DNA from: Dendrophyllia cribrosa
Taxonomy: Eukaryota > Cnidaria > Anthozoa > Scleractinia > Dendrophylliidae
DNA: 64,000 bases
Assembly: GCA_024195265.1 (NCBI GenBank)
Contig: JAJLRJ010000002.1
Coordinates: forward strand, 21,536,570 to 21,600,569
Direction of reading: 5' to 3'
In this document: piece after piece, positions 53,378-64,000 of the stretch
Numbering within the stretch: the first letter of the stretch is position 1
How the letters are laid out: every line of letters begins with the position of its first letter
Program-made: the position numbers and the translations under genes
Notes under the pieces: generated by a model
The model's database searches: none
The model's input: the letters and a program-made list of their open reading frames with translations, nothing else
Told to the model about the DNA's origin: nothing

Positions 53378-56300
53378 ATATCTTCGGGGCTACGATTTGA
53401 TTTCGACCCAAATAACGCCTGGGTATTTAAGGATTGCAACTTAAATACACTCGGTGAAATTTTATAAGATCTTTCTCGAGCCCCGTGCCTTTGAAAACTT
53501 GCCAAAAATGACTGTTGTTGTTTTCCTGAAAGGAATGCACGATCTTGATATTAAAAGATAATTCTATGCACATTCTAATTTACGCACAATTTTGACCCAA
53601 AACAGACAAATCCTCATGACAAAGTCCTTTGACCTGCAGTATGTACGCATTGCGGACCCTGATCCTGTTTCCACTCTGTGATCGTCACAGACGTGCTATA
53701 CGATATTCCTTGTGTTTGAACTTTTTCACGCAACTAAGTTTAATAAATCTAATAAATTCTATCAGCCCAGTAAATAACTCATACATTGACGTCATTAGTT
53801 GCCTATTTGGGATGTTAATCGTGACACGATAGTTGTTACGAAAGAAAGCCGATCCATGTAACTATAAACAACTTAATACATTATACTGTCTTCTTCGAGG
53901 CGAATGTACACGGACGATAGTCAGTTTAATTTGTTGTATCCTTCGTTCTACATTCATGTTTTATTATTTAATGTTTTATGCGTTTTAACGCTGTGTTCTC
54001 CCGTCACTCTTTCGTGACAGCAGATTACCTGAACGAAGATTTTAATTGTCAAAGTCTATATCACTATACCAGGAACAACAGAAACAAAAAGAATGCCAAT
54101 TAAAACTGATTAGTTCATCCTAGAATACTATCAGAAAATGACGCAAATTCCGGAAATTTCGAACGCCATGACGTATGTTCTCGCTATTTATGGCTTTGAC
54201 GATGCGCGTGATCGTGACGCCATCACCGCATTCCAGAACAAACGATCTGTGAACATGCAATTGACTGGGAATACCAGAGTCTTGACGTCATAATTATTGT
54301 ATGTTGTATGCATGAACAAGCAGCCCCATGTTTGCTATACTGAACCATAGTTGATAAATTCGCGTATCAGTAACATTTTGGTCTTTTTAGCCGAGTTAAA
54401 AGGTCATCATGACAAAGCGCATCTATCATAACGCATTGAAGAGAGTGAGCGCCAAAACAAATTAATCACGTGGAGTTCTGGAGTTAGGGTTCTAGAGTCT
54501 GCCAACATGTTGTTCTGTATCCGGCAATGCATATATTAAGTGATATGTCTCCTTGTCGCCTTGCTTTCCTCGCCGGCTCGTTTTCGCGCGCTCACACTTG
54601 TGAAACCATATAAAGGGGTCTCCGCTCACCATTGCCTACATCATGTGTACAGTAGCTTTTGTGACACGACATTGGACAAGTCACGTGTACCGCTCATACA
54701 TTACACCTCAAGCAGAACTCATCAACTCTGTCCCAACCTCGATTCTGAAACCAGGCGGGAGGAGGGGGGGAGGGGCATAAAACGGACAGAAATAATCGTT
54801 TCTCTAAGTAGGGCTCACTGTTACTTTAGTATTTAAAATCTAAAACGACCGGTACCAAAAGCCTATAGTATCACCTCCGTTTCACCGTTAGGGTCATGAT
54901 CCTAATATATACAGTGTATATACCAAGGTTTTTCTGTAACTACCAGCTTCACAACAAAGGGGCGACTGTTGTCTGGAGCACGGTACCTGTTCTCTCTTAC
55001 AAGAAGATCCTGTCATATTTTTTTCAGTTTAGTACCCCTTAAGGTCCCTGGATATTTTTAATAGTGATTTCCCTAGCTCCTCTGGCCTAGCAATTCAAAT
55101 TATTATACAAGTTCCCAACTACCTCTACGTGATGTACAAATTTTTCTTCCGGCTTTGCTAGCACGGTGTCCTTGTTATCCTAAAATTACATTAGGATAAA
55201 ATGTGTAAGTATAATTTCATTTCTGAAATGTGTAGGACAAAATCTAATGGTAAGGGTTATGGGGTAATTTAACAGATTGCATAAACACTGCATATTCAAA
55301 CTAAATAAAAATCATTTGCTAAAGTAAAATTTAATGTTGATAATTTTAGATTTAAACACATATTTTATCTCTAAAAGGTAAGTCCGTCATCCCTATTGAA
55401 TGCCCCCTCCCCCCCCCCCCCCCCCCCCTACCCCAGCAATCGTTTTCGTCCTGACGGAGTAAACATTTAAAGAAACTTACGATTATCACGTAAAGGAAAA
55501 GTTTAATTTGTGAATCGAATTCTAGTTCAGTAAAGTAAACAAGAAGAGAGGTTCTGCGGGACACATTATTTTTATTCCTGAGATTTATCACACTCGGAAC
55601 TGGCTAAGCTGCTCACCTACCCGGGGGAGATAGGGTTAGGGTTGGTAGGAAAGGTAAGGGGATACTCGTCTCGTTTTGGGGTGTAAATTCGGACTTTGGT
55701 ATCACTAAGGAAGGAACGCTGATATTTTTAGCCATCATGGTACCGTTTACAGAGGCACGCGAAGAATTAAACAGACAATGAATAAAGAACTACAGATTTA
55801 TGACAATGCTCTTAAAAATCCTTAATACTGATGAAAGCATTCGATGTCAAAGTCTTTATACGGCTTGAGCCATGCTCAGATTGGTTCCCTTTAGGGGTTT
55901 AATTCACAATTTCCGACGAGCATCCCTGTACCTTTGATATGGGAGTCCGGACTCACTCAAAACAAAAAATACCAGGTACTGGGTGAGTATGACTGAAAAT
56001 AATGAAACTTCATCAGCTGAGATATAACACCTGTTCGAGGTATGAACGAATTGAAAGTAGACGTTATCGTATATCGGGTGTTAAAGGTGGGTCCTATTGA
56101 CCCTATTAGAGAAGAACACACAGACGGTATAATGACAAATCTCTATAATGTGATTGAGTTCGCAGAGTTATCAGATAATAATAATCAAGGCCGTAGCTAG
56201 CATGAGGCGAACCGAGGCACGTTCCTCGGTAAAAATAAAATTTCGAATACTAGTACAAGCATTGAATCTCTCTTGTAAGAGGCGATGCATAAAAAACATG

Positions 56301-56413
56301 AACGAAATGGCTAGGGCCCTGCAGATATTACGGTTCAAAGATGCCCCAGTCATTAAAACATTGAATATATAATTCAACGTAGTATTTACTTTTGATTCCA
56401 AATTAAAAAGTAA
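53378..56413. other. 3-kb intergenic stretch, no gene recognised
   Basis: Contains a 20-base C run (55409-55428), a short TTAGGGTTAGGGTTGG near 55630 that is too short to be telomeric, and a repeat-like CAAGGCCGTAGCTAGCATGA near 56185. No exon with supporting splice signals could be identified. Confidence 0.35.
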
Positions 56414-56650
56414 AGCCTTGTTTTCACAAGCGACATAAGCATATTAAGGCATAATCATAAGCGGAAGCATAAGAATTTGCGTCAAGTGAAAACAAACATT
56501 ATCACGAGCATAAGATTGATCCTTATGCTTGCGCTTATGCTTATGTAGGGCCCATTTTCACTAGGCTGGATAAGCGCTGTTATTCTTCCTCTAGCCTTAT
56601 CCTGCCTTATGCTTATGACTAGTCACTTTAGTACCCCTAAGTGAAAACCA
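56414..56650. mobile_element. Repeat with TTGTTTTCAC ends and CATAAGC blocks (family K)
   Basis: The left end GCCTTGTTTTCACAAGCGAC and right end AAGTGAAAACCA are loosely inverted. The interior has many forward and inverted ATAAGC / GCTTAT blocks arranged as two linked hairpins (joint near 56480-56570). Confidence 0.5.
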
Positions 56651-57827
56651 CTTAGCCATTCAAATAAAAGCTACTGAACAGTACTTTCATGAGGTACTCC
56701 TTTTTGCAAAAAAAAAAAAAATTCTTTTTTCAATTTTTTTAGTTTAAATTTGGGTTCTTTTATGACTGGCTCGATCAGTAGTTCTTTGAGACTACTTCGT
56801 TTATCATAGTCTCGGAAAACAACCGATTGGACGCAGCATAAGTGTCAAATAGTGACGCAAGGTAAACCGATTTTGGTTCAAGTCGGCAAGGAGTTTAGGA
56901 GTTAGGAAGATCCAATTATTTTGCAGACTACAATCATCATATCTGTGATCTTCGATGCAGGAATTTTTTTCGGCTTGTTGTAAATAGAAATTGTGGTGCA
57001 ATTAACGATATCCCTCAACCGGAAGCGATAAATGCGCGGAAATGTTTACAACGCCGGTAAAAGCCCTTTGAAACGAAGATAATGTCATTTAGCTTCTGTT
57101 GTGCAGATCAGCTTTGCGCGCGGTACAGTACAACGAAGGTCAGAAAAATAGCACGCGGTACATTAGGTGTAACTCAGATTTATTGTTAATTGTATTAGAT
57201 AACTGGGGACCCCCATGGGATACGTTCGCTCATTGGCTGCTTCAATGGCTTTCAAGCAATCACGATAATTCGATAGCGAAGTGACACCTTGAGCACGAAA
57301 GCTAAATCTCTGCACTGAAACACGCTGACGAACCAACTGATAGAGCAAGAAGTGGGACAAGACAATTTAAACGTTTCTTGCCTTCAAATTGTGATGAAAC
57401 TCGATCACTAGGCACCAGTAACTGCGCAGTTAATAGCATGACAAAAATGGGACAATTAACAACAATTAATATAAACTGCATGTTTATTCAAATTTCTATA
57501 ACCCAGAAGTCAGGTACCATGAAGTAAGATTGGGCAGAACCGGAAGGATGCAAACCAAATGCAGTTCGCCACTCGGCATTTCAACTTGGAACTCTCTCGC
57601 TCGCTTTTTCTTCCCAATTCCTACCACCATCTTAGCCCGCGTTAAAAGGCAGCATGCAGTATTGCGGCCAAGAAATCGAAATTGCCATTCTCGGGAAATT
57701 GTGCCTCAATGGTGTCATTTTTAATTGCGGTAATTACATACCGGTATCCCAGTAGATTTGTTTTAGTCATTGTTTTAAGTCACTCAACGAAAGCGGATTT
57801 TTACTTGGCCACGACTGCGTGGGCGGA
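56651..57827. other. Upstream flank of the deiodinase gene
   Basis: A fragment of the ACCATTCAAATNAAAGCTACTGA repeat family at 56655-56690 followed by an A run. No other gene or repeat boundary recognised. Confidence 0.35.
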
Positions 57828-57835
57828 TATAAAAG
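57828..57835 (+). promoter_or_regulatory. TATA box of the deiodinase gene
   Basis: TATAAAAG preceded by GGGCGGA, 82 bases before the start codon at 57917. This would place transcription start near 57858 and give a ~60-base 5' UTR. Confidence 0.55.
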
Positions 57836-57916
57836 GAGCAACAAACAAAATATTTATTCATTCTAGAACACAGCAGTTACGTTCGTCGTTAGCAAGCTTC
57901 AGAGGTTTCAGTAGAA

Positions 57917-59551
57917 ATGATTTACGAGCTTCGGTTGTTGCAGCGGTTCTTCATCTACACCTCACTCTTTGTGATTTTCACACTGGGGTGGTTTTTAAAA
58001 GTTTTACCATTTTTCAAGTCGGTGATAAGCATGGCGATGTGCAAAATGACTCCCGACACTTCCCTGCCAACCGAGAGTTACTGGGATTCTCTGTTTACCT
58101 GGAAAATGCTCCAGAACGTTTACCACTGCCTGCTAGCTGACATCAACAAGAAAGTCAAACTTCACAGCAAAGCCTACAACTCCCCAACAGTGTCCATCAA
58201 TGGAAAACATTGTCACAGGCTTTTAGACTTTACAAAGGGAAGCAGGCCATTGGTGCTAAACTTTGGAAGCTCAACGTGTCCGGTGTTTATGGAAATGCTA
58301 AAAAGGTACCGACAGTTAAAAGACCAGTTTTCTGAGGTCGCCGATTTTTCTGTAGTGTATATCGAAGAAGCACATCCTGTAGATGGCTGGGCATTCAAGG
58401 TAACTTAAACCAATTTTCTCTTTTTCGTGCGCTTTTCCGGTTCTTGTTTTCTTGGCAACTGCAACTTGAATAATCCGTTGACCTTCATTGCGCATAGCGT
58501 TTATTTTTTTTGTGTGTATGTTATTTTTGAGTTTGTTGACAAGTGGTGTTAATGTAAATAATCTGGAAAAGTACCACATTTCCAAACCAAACTCTCATTC
58601 GAATCTAAAATAAATTCATGAGCTGGTTGAAGTATACTAATTAACCCTTCAACTCAAATTTAAAAAAAAAAACTCAAAATTAATTCAGTTTTGTAAAATA
58701 TTGAAAAACAAAGGGTACCATGCAAAGAGATTTAATTTGAATGGTCACCCACACCATAGGATTTCGTCAACAGACTCAAAAGTTAGAACTGACTATGCTA
58801 CATGTGTTCATTATTGACTCACTGGGAGTGAAAGGGTTAAGTTTATTCGATCTTATTTTAGGTCTCTCGCTGCTCTAACATCAATTGGCGAGTCAGTGTT
58901 CACATTCATTTAGAGTGAACTGAAAAATACTATACTTTCGGGTCGGATTAACTAAGGTGGACAGTTGCCAACGAGAATTTAGTAAGAGGACGAAAGTAGA
59001 TCGGGTTATTAAACCTGTTGGTCATTTCCTTCTTTCTTTGACAATGCTGGCTCAAAAACAACTCACATTTTGGAATCCCACATTTTTATTACCACTGAGG
59101 TGAATGAAACCGTACGTTTTATAATCTTTGGATGAAATCCTAAAGTTTGACCATTCAAACAGAGGCTATTATTTAAGCAATGGTTGCAAACTTTTTTTCA
59201 CGAGCTGTCTTTAGGTGACTGTTTGACTGAGAGACTGAAGAGTGATATCGTTCGTGTTTTTTTTTTAAGGGAACCAGTGAAGTCCCAATGCACCGTACAC
59301 AAGAGGAAAGATGCAAAGCTGCTCAGAAAATGGCGACATCAGTTGACCTCTCAGGATTTTATGTGGCGGTAGATACCATGCTAAATGGAGCAAATATCGC
59401 TTATGGTGCAGTGCCCATTCGCTTATACGTCGTACAAAATAGAAAAATAGTTTACGAAGGTGGCGCCGGACCCATGAAATACAGAATGTACGAGGTCATG
59501 GCATGGTTACAAGATTATCGAGAAAAGTTAATGTTGTCGGCGCAAAAGTGA
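57917..59551 (+). CDS. Iodothyronine deiodinase family protein, Cys in place of Sec
   Basis: Two exons: 57917-58399 (161 codons) and 59270-59551 (93 codons, ending TGA), joined in phase 0. The donor is AAG|GTAACT and the acceptor TTTTTTAAG|GG. The product is 254 residues, within the family's usual range. An N-terminal membrane anchor lies at about 12-34 (IYTSLFVIFTLGWFL), then a thioredoxin-like fold. The active-site segment NFGSSTCPVF has Cys121 (TGT, 58277-58279) where vertebrate deiodinases use Sec encoded by TGA. The other cysteine of the vertebrate type 1 motif is Ser here. Conserved EEAHPVDGWAFK closes exon 1, and His169 (PMHRTQEER) begins exon 2, followed by a VDTMLN block and a GGAGPMKY segment that match the family C-terminal half. 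The family reductively removes iodine from thyroid hormones; what a Cys form does in a cnidarian is unknown. The start ATG has A at -3. Confidence 0.9.
58640..58830 (+). repeat. Dispersed repeat in the deiodinase intron
   Basis: TTTTGTAAAATATTGAAAAAC, ATGGTCACCCACACCATAGG, TTTCGTCAACAGACT and AAAAGTTAGAACT recur in the same order at 62640-62800 and, inverted and more diverged, at 1440-1645. Confidence 0.6.
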
Positions 59552-59751
59552 GGCCCGGTGCGATCGGCTAACGATCATAAGTGCCAAAGGGATTATAGGA
59601 CTGATAGGATAGCTGAACAAAAATGAATCCTCGTTGCTGGTAGAGCAAGCATTATTATACCGTCTACCACAGGGACTCCACAGGATTAAAGACGAAAATG
59701 AACATTAGACAGGCAACGTATTCAAAACAATTATTTTTTCTGCTTAGGCCG

Positions 59752-59757
59752 AATAAA
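59752..59757 (+). terminator. Poly(A) signal of the deiodinase gene
   Basis: AATAAA, 201 bases beyond the TGA stop. It is the first such hexamer downstream. Confidence 0.5.
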
Positions 59758-60320
59758 TGATGACATCAGTCGGCGAAGAAGTGAATGAGGGAGACTGAAG
59801 TTACACAAAAAGACACTAAGAAGATAAAGATCGATAGTAATACGATTAATTAATTTATCTGCTAAATCTCTTTGGAAATAAGCCAATCAAGTGTACTCCT
59901 TGACGTTTCAGGCAATAACGGCGACTCGCGGGTGAAAAAAATGAATGAAAACTAATTAGGAAAGTAACACGAAAACATCTGTGGGATTTTCGATACATTT
60001 GTTAACTCAACTGCACACGTATTTGAAGCTTCCCAAAGAACCTGCATGTGTATATATGATCTACCGTATTTTATAACTGCATGGTTTATTATATATTACA
60101 TATGAACGAGATGGACGCGTTTTTCTTCCCCCAGATTGTTAATTTGTTGTCAGTATATTAATTAATCTAATAAATTGAAGACTACGTTACATTTTCTCTT
60201 TACATCTTTTTGTCTTTCTTTCTTTAGAGACAGCCGAACCGCATGTAATCACGTGACTCCGAAGCTTTCTGTCCAACTTCAGTAGTTATTTGGTCTTGTT
60301 TTTTTGCAGTTTCAAAAAGA
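59758..60320. other. Intergenic, nothing recognised
   Basis: No credible coding frame or repeat ends. Confidence 0.3.
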
Positions 60321-60480
60321 TACAACAACAACAACAACAACAACAACAATTTATTCAGGTATTCCCATTTCTATACATGGTATTACCATATAATAAAAAT
60401 TACAAAAAGAAGTTCATTGTACATTACTGTATCAAGGTTAATTACAAATAAAATAAATAGAGGAAGTAACAGTATTGTGT
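60321..60480 (-). mobile_element. (ACA)n microsatellite with LINE/SINE-like 3' tail
   Basis: About ten ACA triplets (60321-60350) directly adjoin TTTATTCAGG and an AT-rich block. Read on the minus strand this is a CCTGAATAAA-type 3' end followed by a (TTG)n tail, the layout of a retroposon 3' terminus. Confidence 0.5.
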
Positions 60481-61770
60481 ATAATATGGAATTATTTCTT
60501 ATGTGTAGTTTTAAAACATATCTTCATTTCTCTTATTCATTGCATTAAATATAAACGCAGCCGTTGCTCTACACTTCACAAGTTTGAAATTTTGGGCAGA
60601 AAGCTTTGAAGTCATCTCAGAGTATTTTGATATATCGAGCGTGGGTTGAATTTTGCTGGATCGTTATGCGACAAACAAAAGAATGGCATTGAATGAGCGT
60701 GAAGTCCAAGTCGGATTTTGTGACAACGTAATACCATTTGAACAAACCAAAACGGAAAAGGTGTGTCGAACGTAAATTGCAGAAAAATTCCAAGACTGAT
60801 TTCTTGGATCTAGGGAATTTATGGTGTAACTATCGATGCACAGCATGTGTTTACCTCTGTATTCATGTGTATTGTTCTTAGAATAAATATCACATGGTTG
60901 AGAAACAACCATTAGACCATAAAACAGTAGCACCAATAAACATGATGACTACAAAACGCAAAACTTAATAGTACTAAACATTTTCCAATACAACAAGCAT
61001 CTTGCTTCGTGTTACGTAGCCCTTTAGTGATCAGCGTCAAATTTCTCCTTGTAATGTCAATACTTAATCATTCGGAGCAGGAGCCTATTACCCGTCCTGA
61101 TCGGAGAGATCATAAAAATTAAGAATATGATCAACCAAGACGAACTAAAGGGTTAAGCCTTATGGATCTAACGTTTGAATATCGGTGTATGACTGAAATC
61201 CTAAAGTGTGACCACTGCAGACTGAAATTAATGAACTGCTATTGCACCGCCCGTAAGGACCATTTAAATGAAAACTATTGAGCATACTAGCTACTTTTTC
61301 ACACTGGCATTTAGTTTTCAATATTTTGGAAACTGAAATTTAAAACTGTTTTCCCATTTTTTGGAAAGAGAAAAAATATCGAGGACGTTATATCTCTTCC
61401 TGAAATATTCGTGCTAAAATCATCAGTTCCGGAATACGTGTAGGCCTGTAATATAAAGGTGTGTGAAAAAAGAACAAAAGCAATAATGCTTTTTGAGATG
61501 CTTATGCCCTAAGTTTCATTGTTTTTAAAATCACCTTTTATCTCGCCGGCTTTTTCTTATTTAGTTCCCCGATCCCGGCTAAAAATCTGTTTGTACCTGA
61601 AAAGCACAATATCAAGACTGTTTTGCGTTAAGATGACTCAACAAAATCATCTTCGTCTAACTTTTTAATATCCACTGGTACTGTTTCTAAGCGATTAAAA
61701 TTATATTTTTACCGGCTTAAGCCTTTCAATTTCTTCCAAGAGTCAAACTTGATATATTTGTGGAGTGATT
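60481..61770. other. Intergenic, no gene recognised
   Basis: A 90-codon minus-strand frame (60664-60936) has no clean ATG start and no family match. Fragments of the TGAAATCCTAAAGTGTGACC repeat family occur near 61190. Confidence 0.35.
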
Positions 61771-62085
61771 CTGTGAATGAAATCCTAAATTGTGAGACAA
61801 CTATTGAGCATACTTTCCTGTGGTACTGTTTATTATGCTGTACAAGGTGGTTCTTGAACTTCTCAATCCGGCTGTGGCTGAAATCCTAAAGTGTGACCAT
61901 TCAAACGAAAGCTACTGAGCAGTACATTCCTCAGTTGGTGCTGTGTATCATCCTGTACAAGGTGGTTGTAACTTTTCAATCTGTGGATGAAATTCTAAAG
62001 TGTTACCATTTAAACGAAAGCTACTGAGCAGTACATTCCTCAGTTGTTGCAGTGTATTATGCTGTACAAGGTGGTTCTGACAAGA
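61771..62085. repeat. Three-unit tandem repeat (TGAAATCCTAAAGTGTGACC)
   Basis: Units starting near 61771, 61870 and 61980 share GAAATCCTAAAGTGTGACCA, GAAAGCTACTGAGCAGTACA and ATGCTGTACAAGGTGGTTC. Unit length is about 105-110 bases. Pieces also occur near 56655, 59130 and 61190, so this is a local expansion of a dispersed family. Confidence 0.7.
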
Positions 62086-62639
62086 CAGCAAGATAGCGAA
62101 AAGATTAGTGCCATCAGTAAAAACTGTAGCTTTGATTTGTTATAAGGGCTTTCAGTTCGACTCATTAAGCGTTGTAACAAGTCAGATACCGGCTTTTACA
62201 TCAGTTCTTGCAACTGGATCGAATCCAAAGGAAACTGAACGAAGATTCAAATGCAATAGGATAGGATTCAGGTTTGTGTACCACAAGGAACTCATTTTTT
62301 TTTCTCGCTTCTAGAAAAAGCATAATTGGTAAATGTCCCTTAAAATACAGACTACGCTTCCGTGCAGGCCATTGCGCAACTACGCCATTTAGAAGTGCGA
62401 ACATATGCCGCCGTCCTAATCCAACTTCTTCATTTTAATCCTCGATTACTTTCTAAAATAAATTAAATCAGCACTACATGAAAAAACTACTCCGTAAGTT
62501 CAGCTTGACTAAAGTATTTATTTTGCGTTAAGTTCGGCAAACGGTGGTTTCACTTTTGGATGGAAATAACTGAAGTTACACGATGACTTTTAAACTCCCA
62601 AGAGTGCCAAATATTAAAATTTCGAGTAAAATATCAAAT

Positions 62640-62800
62640 TTCATTTTGTAAAATATTGAAAAACAAATGGTACCTTGCAAAAGAACTGCTGGAAACGTTT
62701 CATTTAAATGGTCACACCATAGGATTTCGTCAACAGACTTAAAAGTTAGAACTTCACTGGCATGTCTCCATTATTGACTCTGGGGATAACTTGAGGGTTA
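62640..62800 (+). repeat. Second full copy of the intron repeat
   Basis: Shares TTTTGTAAAATATTGAAAAAC, CACACCATAGGATTTCGTCA and AAAAGTTAGAACT with 58640-58830. Confidence 0.6.
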
Positions 62801-64000
62801 TTGAATTATTCTTAAAGATGTCTCAGAGAATCTCTAGTTGAAGGCTAGCTTTCAAACATGCTTGCTTAATCATGGTTGCACTGAATTAATTGTCTTGTTT
62901 AGTTCGCGGTTCAGTTAGTCGGACATCCCGGTATAAGAAATGAACTTTATAAATTATCGCTGTGCTCAATATTAGGTTGGCTGATTGCTTTGACTAAATG
63001 GATGTCTGTAATGCAATCAAAATTTGTTTTGTTTCACAAAATAAAAGGAATTTAATGACCAAGGATATTTAAAAAGAAAGTCAGTGGGTGGGAGAAAATG
63101 CTAAGGAAAAAAAGGATATTATGTCGACGGTTATCACTGGGCTATCCAAAAGGCCATTATTACACCGCGGGCTTATCCTATAAGAAGGCGCTAATGATGC
63201 TTGTATCAGATTTATCCCATGCATGGAAGGGACTATTTCCTGCGAAAACGTAATTGCTAATACGTCCCAGTATGTATCGGTAATAGATGATTTGGTACTG
63301 TTCATAATTCCTGAAACATCCTCCGGCTATCGGATCGGATAACTCACGTTGACGAAGGGCGTTTTATAAAGGTTTCATTTTTCATAGAATTAAGTTCTGA
63401 AAAGAAACCACACTATGCCGAGTCTCCCCTCCCTTCTTACCCCCCCCCCCCCCCCCCCCGCCCCCCCCCTCCCTCCCCTCCACCATTTAATTCCCTTCTT
63501 TACTTAGAGTTGTCACAGGACTGGATGTAACGAACTTTAGTATTACAGCGCGGCGGTTACCAATAACACGCGACCCACCCCCTTTAAAAGAGGCAGACAG
63601 AAAGTTGAGTTTTAGCGGATGTCAATCAAGAAAAGCCGTTAAAATTATTTGGATTCTGACAGGATTTCAAGCAAACTAAGCTAAAAGATGGACAATTTTA
63701 CCAGCTAACAGAAAGTAAAACTTTAATAGTCAAAATTGATTTCCAAGCCAGCTGAAACAAAAAGGAAAGCCGTCGCTTGCAGAAACAGTCATGACTAACA
63801 CTCTGTAAAATGTTCAAATCTTCTGTGTTTAAAGATGTGAAGGAATTTTAAAGTGGATCAAAGAGCAAAGCTGTATGATTATTAAGGTCGACTGAACTGA
63901 CACCTGCTCAATAATCCGGCCAAAGGTCAGGGGATTATTTCGAATACTTTGGTGTTTAATGTGAACACGGAATCCTCCGAATTGGATCATCGTGGCTTAA
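62801..64000. other. Right-hand flank, no gene recognised
   Basis: Contains a C-rich tract (63440-63480, with a first run of 20 C). No exon or repeat ends were recognised. Confidence 0.35.

Noticed and set aside
55625..55645. Telomeric repeat TTAGGG
   Set aside because: Only about two units; likely chance or a minor interstitial motif.
58277..58279. Selenocysteine codon in the deiodinase gene
   Set aside because: The codon is TGT, not TGA, and no in-frame TGA occurs before the final stop, so no SECIS element was sought.
60664..60936. 90-codon minus-strand frame with a hydrophobic start and three N-glycosylation sequons
   Set aside because: It begins at a TTG, the first ATG lies after the hydrophobic part, there are no splice or family signals, and the region is repeat-rich.

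Overview
This is eukaryotic, metazoan nuclear DNA, AT-rich with long non-coding stretches, spliced genes and very dense mobile elements. The repeat types (BEL/Pao element, LINE 3' tails ending in short tandem tails, many palindromic MITEs, tRNA-derived SINEs, single-base G/C runs) and the gene set fit an anthozoan cnidarian, most likely a stony coral. That assignment is inference from recall of such genomes; no database was searched.

Four genes are well supported. Two are extended short-chain dehydrogenase/reductase (NAD-dependent epimerase/dehydratase) paralogs: a two-exon copy on the minus strand (1648-3528) and a single-coding-exon copy on the plus strand (41699-42802). They keep the same core motifs and the same five C-terminal residues. 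The third is a single-exon, multi-pass, TspO/MBR-like membrane protein on the minus strand (29848-30735). The fourth is a two-exon iodothyronine-deiodinase family gene on the plus strand (57917-59551) with a TATA box and poly(A) signal; it has Cys (TGT) where vertebrate deiodinases have selenocysteine (TGA). A possible terminal exon of an unrecognised minus-strand gene lies at the left edge (48-307).

Layout: 0-5.6 kb, SDR gene 1, whose intron holds a LINE remnant, plus several MITEs. 7.6-10.9 kb, fold-back elements and a six-unit satellite-like array whose 315-bp units stay open in one frame. 11-20 kb, palindromic MITEs (one a 59-bp perfect palindrome with a 9-bp target duplication), a 0.5-kb tandem duplication and G/C runs. 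21.1-25.75 kb, a three-level nest: a LINE with a 14-bp target duplication, containing a 2.08-kb terminal-inverted-repeat element with an 8-bp target duplication and a coding-like fragment, which in turn contains a 160-bp MITE. 29.8-30.7 kb, the TspO-like gene. 34.57-40.44 kb, a young BEL/Pao LTR retrotransposon with identical 222-bp LTRs, a 5-bp target duplication and two reading-frame breaks. 41.7-42.8 kb, SDR gene 2. 44.4-57.5 kb, LINE and SINE remnants and more MITEs. 57.8-59.8 kb, the deiodinase gene. 60-64 kb, repeats and no recognised gene.

The genes do not form an operon or obvious pathway. Their proximity looks like ordinary metazoan gene order, apart from the two SDR paralogs, which imply a local inverted duplication or retrocopy later separated by insertions such as the BEL element.
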